This document shows positions 9,808 to 18,699 of a DNA stretch of 64,000 nucleotides, in pieces. Source of the stretch: Pseudomonas sp. S06B 330 (GTDB lineage Bacteria; Pseudomonadota; Gammaproteobacteria; Pseudomonadales; Pseudomonadaceae); NCBI RefSeq assembly GCF_002845275.2, contig NZ_CP088149.1:4150501-4214500 (forward strand), in the 5' to 3' direction. Position numbers and translations under genes: made by a program. Positions within the stretch are counted from its first letter, which is position 1; the number at the start of each line of letters is the position of its first letter. The notes beneath the pieces were generated by a model that searched no databases, was not told where the DNA came from, and saw only the letters and a program-made list of their open reading frames with translations.

Positions 9808-10200
9808 TCAGTTGCGGTGCACTTTGCTCATCAACTCGGCCTCAGCCTGGGTCAAACCACACGACTGGGTCAGTTCATCGACGCTCGCGCCCATGCCAAC
9901 CAACCGCGCCGCCTGGGCGAACGACAGGCTGTTGGGGTCACGCTGCTCCAGTTGCAGTAGCTTGTCCGGCAAGGGCGCCACCGTCGCACGCAACTCATGC
10001 AGGGCCTCACCCATGCTCACGGTGCCATTCTGGTAGTCGTCCAGACGTTTGGCCAAGTCTTTGATGCGCTGGTCTCGCAACGCATCGCCCTGGGCCTGCT
10101 GAGCGGCCAGCTCGCGCTGGCGCTTGCTGTAGTTCAGGAAGAACCACAGGCTAAGCGCCCAGAGCAACGCCAGAAATATGACTGCAACCTCTAGGATCAA
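9808..10200 (-). CDS. DUF2802 membrane-anchored protein of the chemotaxis cluster
   Basis: This 130-residue protein has one N-terminal membrane segment (about 2-22), a charged coiled-coil-like stretch (about 25-75), and a C-terminal segment (SFAQAARLVGMGASVDELTQSCGLTQAEAELMSKVH) resembling a DUF2802 helix-turn-helix-like end. The family is regularly found directly downstream of cheW in Pseudomonas flagellar loci. Here it starts one base after the cheW stop region, so it is probably co-transcribed. Its function is unknown. A degenerate palindromic stretch with no gene separates its stop from the convergent flhB-C gene. Confidence 0.75.
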   Translation of the reverse strand: MILEVAVIFLALLWALSLWFFLNYSKRQRELAAQQAQGDALRDQRIKDLAKRLDDYQNGTVSMGEALHELRATVAPLPDKLLQLEQRDPNSLSFAQAARLVGMGASVDELTQSCGLTQAEAELMSKVHRN

Positions 10201-10201
10201 C

Positions 10202-10681
10202 TCAGATGTTCTCCAGCTCGGACCACTCTTCCTCGGTCATCATCTTGTCCAGTTCGACCAGGATCAGCAGTTCGTTGTTCTTGTTGCACACGCCCTGAAT
10301 GAACTTGGCCGACTCTTCGTTGCCGACATTTGGCGCGGTCTCGATTTCCGACTGGCGCAGGTAAACCACTTCGGCAACGCTGTCGACCAGGATGCCGACC
10401 ACTTGCTTGTCAGCCTCGATGATGACGATGCGGCTGTTATCGGTAATCTCACTCGACATCAGGCCGAAGCGCTGGCGGGTATCGATCACAGTCACCACGT
10501 TGCCACGCAGGTTGATGATACCCAGCACATAGCTCGGAGCACCCGGAACCGGAGCAATTTCGGTGTAGCGCAGCACTTCCTGCACCTGCATCACATTGAT
10601 GCCGTAGGACTCATTGTCCAGTTTGAAGGTTACCCACTGCAGGATCGGATCTTCGGAACCTTGTGCAGACGACTTTTTCAT
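10202..10681 (-). CDS. cheW: Chemotaxis coupling protein CheW
   Basis: This 159-residue protein is a single CheW domain. It starts MKKSSAQGSEDPILQWVTF and shows the family pattern 'YGINVMQVQEVLRY', 'GIINLRGNVVTVIDTRQRFG' and 'VGILVDSVAEVV'. It links chemoreceptors to the CheA P5 domain. The ATG at 10681 is used; an in-frame start 15 bases upstream adds only MRDRG. It is the last enzyme-coupling gene before DUF2802 and follows the ParP-like gene after about 60 bases. Confidence 0.93.
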   Translation of the reverse strand: MKKSSAQGSEDPILQWVTFKLDNESYGINVMQVQEVLRYTEIAPVPGAPSYVLGIINLRGNVVTVIDTRQRFGLMSSEITDNSRIVIIEADKQVVGILVDSVAEVVYLRQSEIETAPNVGNEESAKFIQGVCNKNNELLILVELDKMMTEEEWSELENI

Positions 10682-10742
10682 TCCCCTATCCCTCAAAAAC
10701 CGCCTTTGGCGGAGTGCTCAGTGCAGTCGCAGGCGCGACCGA

Positions 10743-11606
10743 TTATTTATCCTTGGCGTGCAGTTGCTTGACCGCACCACTGGCGATCAACTCGGCCAGT
10801 TCGGCAACGTCCAGCAGCGCGCACATGTGTTCGATGACTGTGCCAGCCAGCCAGGGACGCTGGCCACGCTGGCTGCGCCATTTGATCTCGTTGGGGTCCA
10901 GGCGCAGCGAACGGCTGACTTGATGCACCGCCAGGCCCCATTCGTAACCCTGGACCGAAATGACATACTGCAACCCCTGACGAAAATCCTCGCGGTAGCG
11001 GTCGGGCATGACCCAGCGTGCAGTATCCAGCACTTTCAGGTTGCCGCTCTGACTTGGCAGGATGCCCAAAAACCAGTCTGGCTGACCAAACAGCGGCGTC
11101 AGCTCGTGACCGGCCAGCGAGTAGATCGAACCCAGGCATACCAGCGGCACGGCCAGGGTCAAACCGGCGACGTCGAACAGCAAGCATTCGAAAGGCTCGG
11201 CAGCCCAGGCGGGGCGTCCGTCGACCGTTGCCGGTGGCACTGGCAGGTTAGGTGCCGGCGGCAAGTGAACTTCCACCAGCGGCTCGACCGGAGCTGCTAG
11301 CTCGGCAGTTATTTCAACACTGACCGGCTCAGGCTCGGCCGGGGCTGCTACCGGCAACACTGTCGGGAGCACCATGGGTGCAGGCTCGGCGAAGGGCAAC
11401 GGCGCAACCGGGACAACTACCGGTTTGCGCTGATGACTCACCTGGGCATCACGTGCCTGCTCCTCAAGCACCGCGGCCCGGAACTCATCGATTTCAACCG
11501 ACGGCTCAACGTGCTCAAGCTCCTCGGTGGCCTCATGCAACAAGCCATCGAGGTACGACTGCAGGGCCAGTTGCGGGCCAGTAGCCAGCTTTTGCGGACG
11601 ATTCAT
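10743..11606 (-). CDS. parP: CheW-domain protein ParP (chemotaxis array localisation)
   Basis: This 287-residue protein has a short N-terminal conserved part (about 1-60), a proline/valine/alanine-rich linker (about 62-145), and a C-terminal CheW-like domain (about 150-280; 'FECLLFDVAGLTLAVPLVCLG', 'GILPSQSGNLKVLDTARWV'). In Vibrio and Pseudomonas, ParP couples chemotaxis arrays to the polar ParC ATPase. Here its ATG overlaps the parC stop as TGATG. The assignment rests on the CheW domain plus its position after the ParA-like gene. Confidence 0.85.
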   Translation of the reverse strand: MNRPQKLATGPQLALQSYLDGLLHEATEELEHVEPSVEIDEFRAAVLEEQARDAQVSHQRKPVVVPVAPLPFAEPAPMVLPTVLPVAAPAEPEPVSVEITAELAAPVEPLVEVHLPPAPNLPVPPATVDGRPAWAAEPFECLLFDVAGLTLAVPLVCLGSIYSLAGHELTPLFGQPDWFLGILPSQSGNLKVLDTARWVMPDRYREDFRQGLQYVISVQGYEWGLAVHQVSRSLRLDPNEIKWRSQRGQRPWLAGTVIEHMCALLDVAELAELIASGAVKQLHAKDK

Positions 11607-12394
11607 CAGGCCACCTGCTGGGCGGTGTTTTGCGTCAACAGGTGCTTGAGCAGCGCCCGGTAAGCCACGACCCCGCGGCTCTTGCCATCAAACTGCGATG
11701 GCGTCAGCCCGGCCCGGCTGGCGTCACGCAGACGGGTATCAACCGGGATGTAACCCTGCCAGATATTCTCTGGATAAGCATCGCGCAGCACCCGCAAAGT
11801 CCCCATGGAGGCCTGGGTGCGACGGTCGAACAGCGTTGGAACGATGTGATAAGGCAAGGCCTGCTTGCGCGATCGATTGACCATGGCCAGGGTACTGACC
11901 ATGCGCTCCAGGCCCTTGACCGCCAGAAATTCGGTTTGCACCGGGATGACCAACTGCTGGCTGGCCGCCAGCGCGTTGACCATCAACACGCCGAGCAACG
12001 GCGGGCTGTCGATAATGGCGTAGTCGAAATCCTGCCACAGCTGCGCCAGAGACTTGGCGATCACCAAGCCCAGGCCGCTCTGCCCTGGCGACTGACGCTC
12101 CAGCACAGCCAACGCGGTGCTGGAGGGCAACAGGGATATTTTTTCGTCGCTGGTTGGTAGCAACAGTTGTCCCGGCAGGCCCTCTGGGACAGTGCCCTTG
12201 TGCAGAAACAGGTCGTAGCAGCTGTGCTCCAGCGTGTCCGGGTTGTGGCCGAAGTAGCTGGTCATCGACCCATGCGGGTCGAGGTCGACCACGACCACGC
12301 GCTTACCCGCCTCGGCCAGCAAGCCGGCCAGGGCGATGGACGTGGTGGTCTTACCGACGCCACCTTTTTGATTGGCTACTGCCCAAACTCTCAT
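11606..12394 (-). CDS. parC: ParA-family ATPase ParC (polar positioning of chemotaxis proteins)
   Basis: This 262-residue ParA/MinD-type ATPase has a deviant Walker A NQKGGVGKTT at residues 8-17, with the signature Lys in KGG. Walker A' aspartates lie in 'VVVVDLDPHGS' and the Walker B-like 'YAIIDSPPLLG' follows. No DNA-binding domain or parB lies nearby, which argues against plasmid or chromosome partition. The neighbours are parP, cheW and motD. The ATG at 12394 is chosen because it places the Walker motif at the usual distance from the N-terminus; an upstream in-frame start would add nine residues. Confidence 0.88.
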   Translation of the reverse strand: MRVWAVANQKGGVGKTTTSIALAGLLAEAGKRVVVVDLDPHGSMTSYFGHNPDTLEHSCYDLFLHKGTVPEGLPGQLLLPTSDEKISLLPSSTALAVLERQSPGQSGLGLVIAKSLAQLWQDFDYAIIDSPPLLGVLMVNALAASQQLVIPVQTEFLAVKGLERMVSTLAMVNRSRKQALPYHIVPTLFDRRTQASMGTLRVLRDAYPENIWQGYIPVDTRLRDASRAGLTPSQFDGKSRGVVAYRALLKHLLTQNTAQQVA

Positions 12395-12439
12395 TACGTT
12401 GCTTCCTCCTGGTACAGCCAACGGCCCTACCAGGAACGG

Positions 12440-13327
12440 TTATAGGTTCGGTGACGGAGGATTGACGCGATTGCCCCCCACCGTCGGTGGTACCGCTGGC
12501 GGTGCAGTTTGTGTGCCAGCCCGCTGCAATGCCGCATCGGGTGTGGCATTGGCGCTGCCAGTACCGGTCAGGCTACGGCGCACTTCAAGGTTACGGGAGA
12601 TCACCAGCACCACCCGGCGGTTACGTGCCCGGCCTTCGGCGGTGTCATTGCCGGCGATAGGCTGAAATTCGCCATAGCCCACCGAAGCCATGCGCGCCGG
12701 GTTGACCCCTTCCATGGCCAATAGACGGACAATACTGGCAGCGCGCGCCGAGGACAGCTCCCAGTTGGTCGGGTATTGCGCGGTCCGGATCGGCAGGTCG
12801 TCAGTGAAGCCTTCGACATGCACCGGGTTGGCGAAGGGCTTGAGGATCTTCGCGACCTTTTCGATGATGTTGAACGCGACATCGCTGGGCATGGCATCAC
12901 CGCTGCCAAACAACAACGAGGAATTGAGTTCGATCTCGACCCACAACTCGTTGCCACGCACGGTCATCTGATCGGACTTGATCAAATCGCCAAAGGCGTC
13001 ACGCACGTCATCAGTGATGGTTTTCAAGGGGTCACTGTTGGTCTGCGCCAGACCGGCGTCCACCTGCTCACTGTCCTTGATCAGCGGTTCAGCGGGCTTC
13101 ACGGTCAGCGGGCGCTCTTCGCCGATAGGGATCGGCCGCACGCTCTTCTCGGGGTCGTTGAATACCCCAATCAATGCCTGCGAGAGGATCTTGTACTTGC
13201 CCTCGTTGACCGAGGAAATCGAATACATGACCACGAAGAAGGCAAACAGCAAGGTGATGAAGTCCGCGTAAGACACCAGCCAGCGTTCGTGGTTTTCATG
13301 TTCTTCAGGTTGTCTGCGCCGCGCCAT
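12440..13327 (-). CDS. motD: Flagellar motor stator protein MotD (MotB family)
   Basis: This 295-residue protein has an N-terminal basic segment and a single membrane helix (about 20-40) carrying Asp22 in 'YADFITLLFAFF', the proton-channel aspartate of MotB proteins. A plug/linker follows, then a C-terminal OmpA-like peptidoglycan-binding domain (about 135-245; 'VEGFTDDLPIRT ... ELSSARAASIVRLL', 'GNDTAEGRARNRRVVL'). The last 45 residues are a Pro/Ala/Thr-rich tail. It pairs with MotC, encoded 3 bases upstream. In Pseudomonas MotCD is the second stator, needed mainly for swarming. Confidence 0.92.
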   Translation of the reverse strand: MARRRQPEEHENHERWLVSYADFITLLFAFFVVMYSISSVNEGKYKILSQALIGVFNDPEKSVRPIPIGEERPLTVKPAEPLIKDSEQVDAGLAQTNSDPLKTITDDVRDAFGDLIKSDQMTVRGNELWVEIELNSSLLFGSGDAMPSDVAFNIIEKVAKILKPFANPVHVEGFTDDLPIRTAQYPTNWELSSARAASIVRLLAMEGVNPARMASVGYGEFQPIAGNDTAEGRARNRRVVLVISRNLEVRRSLTGTGSANATPDAALQRAGTQTAPPAVPPTVGGNRVNPPSPNL

Positions 13328-13330
13328 GTG

Positions 13331-14071
13331 TTACTCCATGAAGCCCTGAAGCTTCAGCTCGATCGAGCGCGGGTTCTCGCCTTCGGCAATCGACAGCAAC
13401 CCTTCCAGCAGCATTTCCCGGTAGCGCGATTGACGCATGGCCAGGGCTTTGAGCTTGTTGGCAATCGGCAGCAGGATCAGGTTGGCACTGGCCACCCCGT
13501 AGATAGTAGCGACGAAGGCCACGGCAATACCGTTACCCAATTGCGAAGGGTCGGCAAGGTTGCCCATAACATGAATCAGGCCCATTACCGCACCAATGAT
13601 ACCGATGGTCGGCGCGTAGCCGCCCATGCACTCGAACACCTTGGCGGCCTGGATATCACGGCTTTCCTGGGTGTAGAAGTCCACTTCGAGGATGCTGCGA
13701 ATAGCCTCTGGCTCAGCGCCATCGACCAGCAGTTGCAGGCCCTTGCGCGCGTAAGGGTCGGGCTCGGCATCGGCCACACCTTCCAGGCCTAACAGGCCTT
13801 CCTTGCGCGCCGTCAGGCTCCAGTTGACCACGCGATCGATGCCGCCGGCCAGGTCGATGCGTGGTGGGAAAAGAATCCAGCGCACGATCTGCAAGGCGCG
13901 CTTGAAGGCACTCATGGGTGACTGCAGCAACGCCGCAGCCAGGGTGCCACCGAGCACGATCAGGGCCGCAGGGCCGTTGATCAGTGCGGACAGGTGGCCG
14001 CCTTCCAGGTAATTGCCGCCGACGATGGCGACAAAGGCCAGAATTATCCCGATCAGGCTCAAGACATCCAT
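13331..14071 (-). CDS. motC: Flagellar motor stator protein MotC (MotA family)
   Basis: This 246-residue MotA/ExbB-family protein starts [25 protein letters not shown]. It has four membrane segments and a large cytoplasmic loop between the second and third, with the conserved charged region (RKEGLLGLEGVA) that contacts FliG. The third and fourth helices show 'PTIGIIGAVMGLIHVM' and 'GNGIAVAFVATIYGVASANLILLP', the ion-channel helices. The start codon overlaps the cheB stop as TGATG. Confidence 0.94.
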   Translation of the reverse strand: MDVLSLIGIILAFVAIVGGNYLEGGHLSALINGPAALIVLGGTLAAALLQSPMSAFKRALQIVRWILFPPRIDLAGGIDRVVNWSLTARKEGLLGLEGVADAEPDPYARKGLQLLVDGAEPEAIRSILEVDFYTQESRDIQAAKVFECMGGYAPTIGIIGAVMGLIHVMGNLADPSQLGNGIAVAFVATIYGVASANLILLPIANKLKALAMRQSRYREMLLEGLLSIAEGENPRSIELKLQGFME

Positions 14072-15177
14072 CAGACGCAGGCCTCGACCAGGTGCTTGCC
14101 GATCTCGTCCAGGCTATAGACCGCGTCTGCCAGGTTGGCCTTGACGATGGCCATGGGCATGCCATAGATCACGCAGCTGGCTTCATCCTGGGCCCACACC
14201 GTGCTGCCACCCTGCTTGAGCAGGCGTGCGCCTTCACGACCATCAGCCCCCATGCCGGTGAGCACCACCGACAGCACCTTGTCGCCATAGGACTTGGCCG
14301 CCGAGCCGAAGGTGATATCCACACACGGCTTGTAGTTAAGGCGCTCGTCGCCCGGGAGGATCTTCACTGCACCGCGACCGTCGACCATCATCTGTTTGCC
14401 ACCCGGGGCCAACAGGGCCAGGCCAGGGCGCAGGATGTCCCCGTCCTCGGCTTCCTTGACGCTGATCTTGCACAGCTTGTCCAGGCGTTCGGCAAAGGCT
14501 TTGGTAAACGCTGCTGGCATGTGCTGGATCAACACGATCGGTGCCGGGAAATTAGCTGGCAGCTGCGTCAACACCCGTTGCAGCGCGACCGGACCACCAG
14601 TGGAGGTGCCAATAGCCACCAGCTTATACGGCTTGCGCTTGGGCGCTGGCGAGGCAACCGCTGCTGCACGTACCGGTGCCGCTGCACGCGGTGCCGGGCT
14701 GCTGCCCAGGCTACTGACACTTGGCTGGGCATGGGGAGTCGGCTGCGGCGCCGGCGCGGCATAGCTGCTCAGGCGACGGTTGCTGCGGGAAATGGTATGG
14801 ACCTTTTCACACAGCAGTTGCTTGACCTTATCCGGGTTACGCGAAATATCTTCAAAGTTTTTCGGCAGGTAATCGACCGCACCGGCATCCAGGGCGTCGA
14901 GGGTCACTCGTGCGCCTTCATGGGTCAGCGAGGAGAACATCAACACCGGCGTCGGGCAGCGCTGCATGATGTGCCGTACAGCGGTGATGCCATCCATCAT
15001 GGGCATTTCGTAGTCCATGGTGATGACATCGGGCTTGAGCGCCAGTGCCTGGTCGATCGCTTCCTTGCCGTTGGTCGCGGTGCCCACGACCTGGATAGTC
15101 GGGTCCGCTGAAAGAATTTCCGAGACACGGCGGCGGAAGAAACCAGAATCATCCACCACCAGGACCTTGACTGCCAT
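14071..15177 (-). CDS. cheB: Chemotaxis protein-glutamate methylesterase CheB
   Basis: This 368-residue protein has a receiver domain (about 1-120; acidic pair Asp9-Asp10, phosphoacceptor Asp55 in VITMDYEMP). An Ala/Pro-rich linker (about 138-182) leads to a C-terminal methylesterase domain. The catalytic triad is visible as Ser192 (IGTSTGGP), His219 (IQHMPAAFT) and Asp312 (GMGADGREG). It removes methyl groups from receptors when phosphorylated by CheA, giving adaptation. GGAG lies 5 bases before the chosen ATG. cheR is not adjacent. Confidence 0.95.
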   Translation of the reverse strand: MAVKVLVVDDSGFFRRRVSEILSADPTIQVVGTATNGKEAIDQALALKPDVITMDYEMPMMDGITAVRHIMQRCPTPVLMFSSLTHEGARVTLDALDAGAVDYLPKNFEDISRNPDKVKQLLCEKVHTISRSNRRLSSYAAPAPQPTPHAQPSVSSLGSSPAPRAAAPVRAAAVASPAPKRKPYKLVAIGTSTGGPVALQRVLTQLPANFPAPIVLIQHMPAAFTKAFAERLDKLCKISVKEAEDGDILRPGLALLAPGGKQMMVDGRGAVKILPGDERLNYKPCVDITFGSAAKSYGDKVLSVVLTGMGADGREGARLLKQGGSTVWAQDEASCVIYGMPMAIVKANLADAVYSLDEIGKHLVEACV

Positions 15178-15222
15178 AAACACTCCATTACGGGGCGCGG
15201 CGTGCGGGCCGCGCCACCAGAA

Positions 15223-17400
15223 TCAAATACGCCGGGCGGCGTAACGCTTGAGCATGCTCGGTACGTCGAGGATCAGCGCGATGCGCCCGTCACCGGTAAT
15301 GGTGGCGCCCGACATGCCTGGCGTGCCCTGGAGCATCTTGCCCAGCGGCTTGATGACCACTTCTTCCTGACCCACCAGTTGATCGACGACAAAGCCGATG
15401 CGTTGGGTGCCGACCGAAAGGATCACCACGTGGCCTTCGCGCTGCTCTTCATGAGCGGCGGAACTGACCAGCCAGCGTTTGAGGTAGAACAGCGGCAAGG
15501 CTTTATCGCGAACGATGACCACCTCCTGACCGTCGACGACATTGGTGCGCGACAGGTCCAGGTGGAAGATCTCGTTGACGTTGACCAGCGGGAAGGCAAA
15601 CGCCTGATTGCCGAGCATGACCATAAGCGTCGGCATGATCGCCAGGGTCAACGGCACCTTGATGACGATCTTCGACCCCAGGCCCTTGGTCGAATAGATA
15701 TTGATCGAGCCATTGAGCTGGGAAATCTTGGTTTTCACCACGTCCATGCCCACGCCACGCCCAGAGACGTCGGAGATCTCGGTTTTGGTCGAGAAACCCG
15801 GGGCGAAGATCAGGTTGTAGCATTCACTTTCGCTCAGACGGTCGGCAGCGTCCTTGTCCATCACCCCGCGCTTGACCGCGATGGCGCGCAGGACATCGGC
15901 GTCCATCCCCTTCCCATCATCAGAAATCGACAGCAGGATGTGATCACCCTCCTGCTCGGCCGACAGTACTACCTTACCGCTGCGGGACTTGCCCGTCGCT
16001 TCGCGCTCTTGCGGGGTTTCAATGCCGTGGTCGACAGCGTTACGCACCAAGTGCACCAACGGGTCAGCCAGGGCCTCAACGAGGTTCTTGTCGAGGTCGG
16101 TTTCTTCGCCGACCAGCTCCAGGTTGATTTCTTTCTTCAACTGCCGAGCCAAGTCGCGAACCAACCGAGGGAAACGCCCGAAGACTTTCTTGATCGGCTG
16201 CATGCGGGTTTTCATCACCGCGGTCTGCAGATCGGCGGTGACCACGTCGAGGTTCGACACCGCCTTGGACATGGCTTCGTCGCCACTGTTCAGGCCCAGG
16301 CGGACCAGGCGGTTACGCACCAGCACCAGCTCGCCGACCATGTTCATGATCTCGTCCAGGCGTGCGGTATCGACGCGCACGGTGGTTTCCGTTTCGCTGG
16401 CCGGGTGTTTTTCTGCAGGCGCAGCAGCCTGACGCGCAGGTGCTGCAGCCTTGGCCGGAGCAGCCGCAGGCTTGGCCACCACAGGCGCCGGAGCAGGTGC
16501 GGGCTTGGCGGCGACTGCAGCGGCTGGAGCGGCGGCAGTGGCCACGCTGTCCGGGGCGAATTTGCCCTTGCCATGCAGCTCATCGAGCAGCGCTTCAAAT
16601 TCATGCTCAGAGATGTGATCGCCTGAAGCAGCAGGTGCCGCTTGCACCACGTCTGCAGCCGGCAACGCATCAACGGCAAAGTTGCCCTTGCCATGCAACT
16701 GATCGAGCAGTGCCTCGAACTCATCATCCGTGATTTCGTCACCAGCAGCTGGTGCCACGGGTGCCACGGGCGCGGGAGCACTGACGCTGTCGGGGGCGAA
16801 CTGACCTTTACCGTGCAACTGATCAAGCAGCGATTCGAATTCAGCGTCAGTGATTTCGTCGCTGGCCTCGGCGGGAGCTTGCACCTGTGCTTCAGCTTCG
16901 GCCTTGACCGCATTGAGCGAGTCAAGCAGTTGCTCGAATTCGGTGTCGGTAATGTCTGCCTCAGGCGCCTGTTCCTGCACCGGCTCAGGCGCGGGGGCCG
17001 GTTCGGCAGCCGCAGGCTCAGCCAGACGCGACAAGGCTGCCAGCAGCTCAGGCGTGGCCGGGGTGATATCACTGCGTTCGCGCACCTGGCCGAACATGCT
17101 GTTGACCGTGTCCAGTGCTTCCAGGACCACGTCCATCAGCTCGGCATCAACGCGCCGCTCACCCTTGCGCAGGATGTCGAAGACGTTTTCGGCGATGTGG
17201 CAGCACTCCACCAGCTCGTTGAGCTGGAGGAAGCCGGCGCCCCCTTTTACAGTGTGAAAACCGCGAAAGATCGCATTGAGCAGATCGGCATCATCCGGAC
17301 GGCTTTCCAGCTCGACCAGTTGCTCGGACAGTTGCTCAAGAATCTCGCCGGCTTCTACCAGAAAATCCTGAAGGATTTCTTCATCGGCGCCGAAGCTCAT
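15223..17400 (-). CDS. cheA: Chemotaxis histidine kinase CheA
   Basis: This 725-residue kinase begins with an Hpt domain, phosphoacceptor His49 in 'GFHTVKGGAGF'. The region normally holding a CheY-binding P2 domain is instead a low-complexity stretch (about 125-345) with four short repeats (about 149, 183, 223 and 263). A dimerisation helix pair (about 345-405), an ATPase domain (N box 'LVRNAVDHGIE', G boxes 'DDGKGMD' and 'GRGVGMDVV') and a CheW-like P5 domain (about 595-725) follow. It phosphorylates CheY and CheB. Between cheZ and cheB in one run of genes. Confidence 0.95.
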   Translation of the reverse strand: MSFGADEEILQDFLVEAGEILEQLSEQLVELESRPDDADLLNAIFRGFHTVKGGAGFLQLNELVECCHIAENVFDILRKGERRVDAELMDVVLEALDTVNSMFGQVRERSDITPATPELLAALSRLAEPAAAEPAPAPEPVQEQAPEADITDTEFEQLLDSLNAVKAEAEAQVQAPAEASDEITDAEFESLLDQLHGKGQFAPDSVSAPAPVAPVAPAAGDEITDDEFEALLDQLHGKGNFAVDALPAADVVQAAPAASGDHISEHEFEALLDELHGKGKFAPDSVATAAAPAAAVAAKPAPAPAPVVAKPAAAPAKAAAPARQAAAPAEKHPASETETTVRVDTARLDEIMNMVGELVLVRNRLVRLGLNSGDEAMSKAVSNLDVVTADLQTAVMKTRMQPIKKVFGRFPRLVRDLARQLKKEINLELVGEETDLDKNLVEALADPLVHLVRNAVDHGIETPQEREATGKSRSGKVVLSAEQEGDHILLSISDDGKGMDADVLRAIAVKRGVMDKDAADRLSESECYNLIFAPGFSTKTEISDVSGRGVGMDVVKTKISQLNGSINIYSTKGLGSKIVIKVPLTLAIMPTLMVMLGNQAFAFPLVNVNEIFHLDLSRTNVVDGQEVVIVRDKALPLFYLKRWLVSSAAHEEQREGHVVILSVGTQRIGFVVDQLVGQEEVVIKPLGKMLQGTPGMSGATITGDGRIALILDVPSMLKRYAARRI

Positions 17401-17412
17401 TAAACGTGCTCC

Positions 17413-18201
17413 CTAAAAACCCAGACTGGACAGCAGATCGTCGACATCGTCCTGACCGGACACAACGTCTTCACGCTTATCGGCATGAATCTGCGGACCT
17501 TCACCCCGAGTTGGATGTTTTTCTTGATCTTTTTCAGCGCGCAACTGCTGGTGGTCATGTTCGATACCGGCAAAACGGTCGACTTGACTGGCCATCAGCA
17601 CGAGCTTGAGCAGATTGCTTTCTACTTCGGTGACCAGTGCCGTAACACGTTTGATCACCTGACCGGTCAGGTCCTGATAGTCCTGAGCCAGCAAAATATC
17701 ATTGAGGTGGCCGGCGACCTTGCGGTTGCCTTCCTCGCTGCGCGTGAGAAAACTGTCGACGCGTTTGGCCAGTTCGCGAAACTCCGGCGCGGCCACTTCG
17801 CGGCGCATGAAGCGCTGCCAATCGACGCTCAGTGCCTGAGCTTCGTCGCTCAGCTCATTGAGTACCGGTGTGCTGGCTTCAACCAGATCCATAGTCCGGT
17901 TGGCCGCCCCTTCCGTCAGCTTGACCACATAGGACAGGCGTTCGGTGGCGTCAGTGATCTGTGAGACCTCTTCGGCCTGAGGCATTTGCGGATCGATCTG
18001 GAAGCTGACGATCGCACTGTGCAACTCACGCGTGAGCTTACCCACTTCCTGGTACAGGCCACGGTCACGGGTCTGGTTCAGCTGATGGATCAGTTGCACT
18101 GCGTCGCCGAATTTGCCCCGCTCGAGACTGTCGACCAGTTCGTGGGCATGCTTCTTCAGTGTTGACTCGAAGCCGTCCAACGATGAATGTGTTTGCTCCA
18201 T
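17413..18201 (-). CDS. cheZ: CheY-P phosphatase CheZ
   Basis: This 262-residue, almost wholly helical protein has a central segment (about 150-200) that includes 'ILLAQDYQDLTGQVIKRV'. This matches the CheZ active-site helix with the catalytic Gln (DxxxQDLTGQ). The extreme C-terminus 'DDVDDLLSSLGF' is the CheY-binding peptide typical of CheZ. It dephosphorylates CheY-P to shorten motor reversals. It is located between cheY and cheA. Confidence 0.94.
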   Translation of the reverse strand: MEQTHSSLDGFESTLKKHAHELVDSLERGKFGDAVQLIHQLNQTRDRGLYQEVGKLTRELHSAIVSFQIDPQMPQAEEVSQITDATERLSYVVKLTEGAANRTMDLVEASTPVLNELSDEAQALSVDWQRFMRREVAAPEFRELAKRVDSFLTRSEEGNRKVAGHLNDILLAQDYQDLTGQVIKRVTALVTEVESNLLKLVLMASQVDRFAGIEHDHQQLRAEKDQEKHPTRGEGPQIHADKREDVVSGQDDVDDLLSSLGF

Positions 18202-18220
18202 AGTGCCCCCGTGGCGTGTC

Positions 18221-18595
18221 TTAGCTATTGACGCGCTCGAAGATCTTCTCGATCTTTTCTTTCAGCACTTGCGCCGTGAACGGCTTGACCACATAGCCGT
18301 TAACCCCGGCCTGGGCTGCTTCAATGATCTGTTCACGCTTGGCTTCAGCCGTCACCATCAACACCGGCAGGTGCTTGAGACGCTCGTCAGCACGTACTTT
18401 GCGCAGCAGGTCGATACCGGACATGCCAGGCATGTTCCAGTCGGTCACGAGAAAGTCGAAATGGCCGCTTTCGAGCATTGGCAGTGCGGTGTTGCCGTCG
18501 TCAGCCTCCTGGGTATTAGTGAAGCCCAGGTCACGCAGCAAGTTCTTGATGATCCGCCGCATCGTCGAAAAATCGTCGACGATGAGGATTTTCAT
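18221..18595 (-). CDS. cheY: Chemotaxis response regulator CheY
   Basis: This single-domain receiver has 124 residues from [14 protein letters not shown]. The acidic pair is Asp7-Asp8, the phosphoacceptor is Asp52 in 'LVTDWNMPG', the switch Thr lies in 'LMVTAEAK', and the conserved Lys in 'YVVKPFTA'. CheY-P binds FliM/FliN to change rotation. The ATG is the conventional start. However, a strong GGAGG lies 17 bases before it and only 5 bases before an in-frame TTG at 18607, so a 128-residue form (MNKD...) may be the true product. Confidence 0.95.
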   Translation of the reverse strand: MKILIVDDFSTMRRIIKNLLRDLGFTNTQEADDGNTALPMLESGHFDFLVTDWNMPGMSGIDLLRKVRADERLKHLPVLMVTAEAKREQIIEAAQAGVNGYVVKPFTAQVLKEKIEKIFERVNS

Positions 18596-18630
18596 GTCTT
18601 TGTTCAATTAGACCTCCAAGCAGTCTTTAA

Positions 18631-18650
18631 CGCGCTCAGCGCTGAACGCG
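18631..18650. repeat. Short inverted repeat between fliA and cheY
   Basis: Ten-base arms CGCGCTCAGC and GCTGAACGCG abut with one mismatch. There is no T-run, so this is not a clear terminator. It may be a weak hairpin in the fliA-cheY intergenic leader. Confidence 0.4.
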
Positions 18651-18699
18651 CATTCAATCAATTCGGGCACTACATTTCACGACTGCATTGAACCTGCGT

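Noticed and set aside
15202..16626. 474-codon plus-strand open frame opposite cheA
   Set aside because: CheA domains are unambiguous on the minus strand; the plus-strand product shows no recognisable motif or ribosome site.
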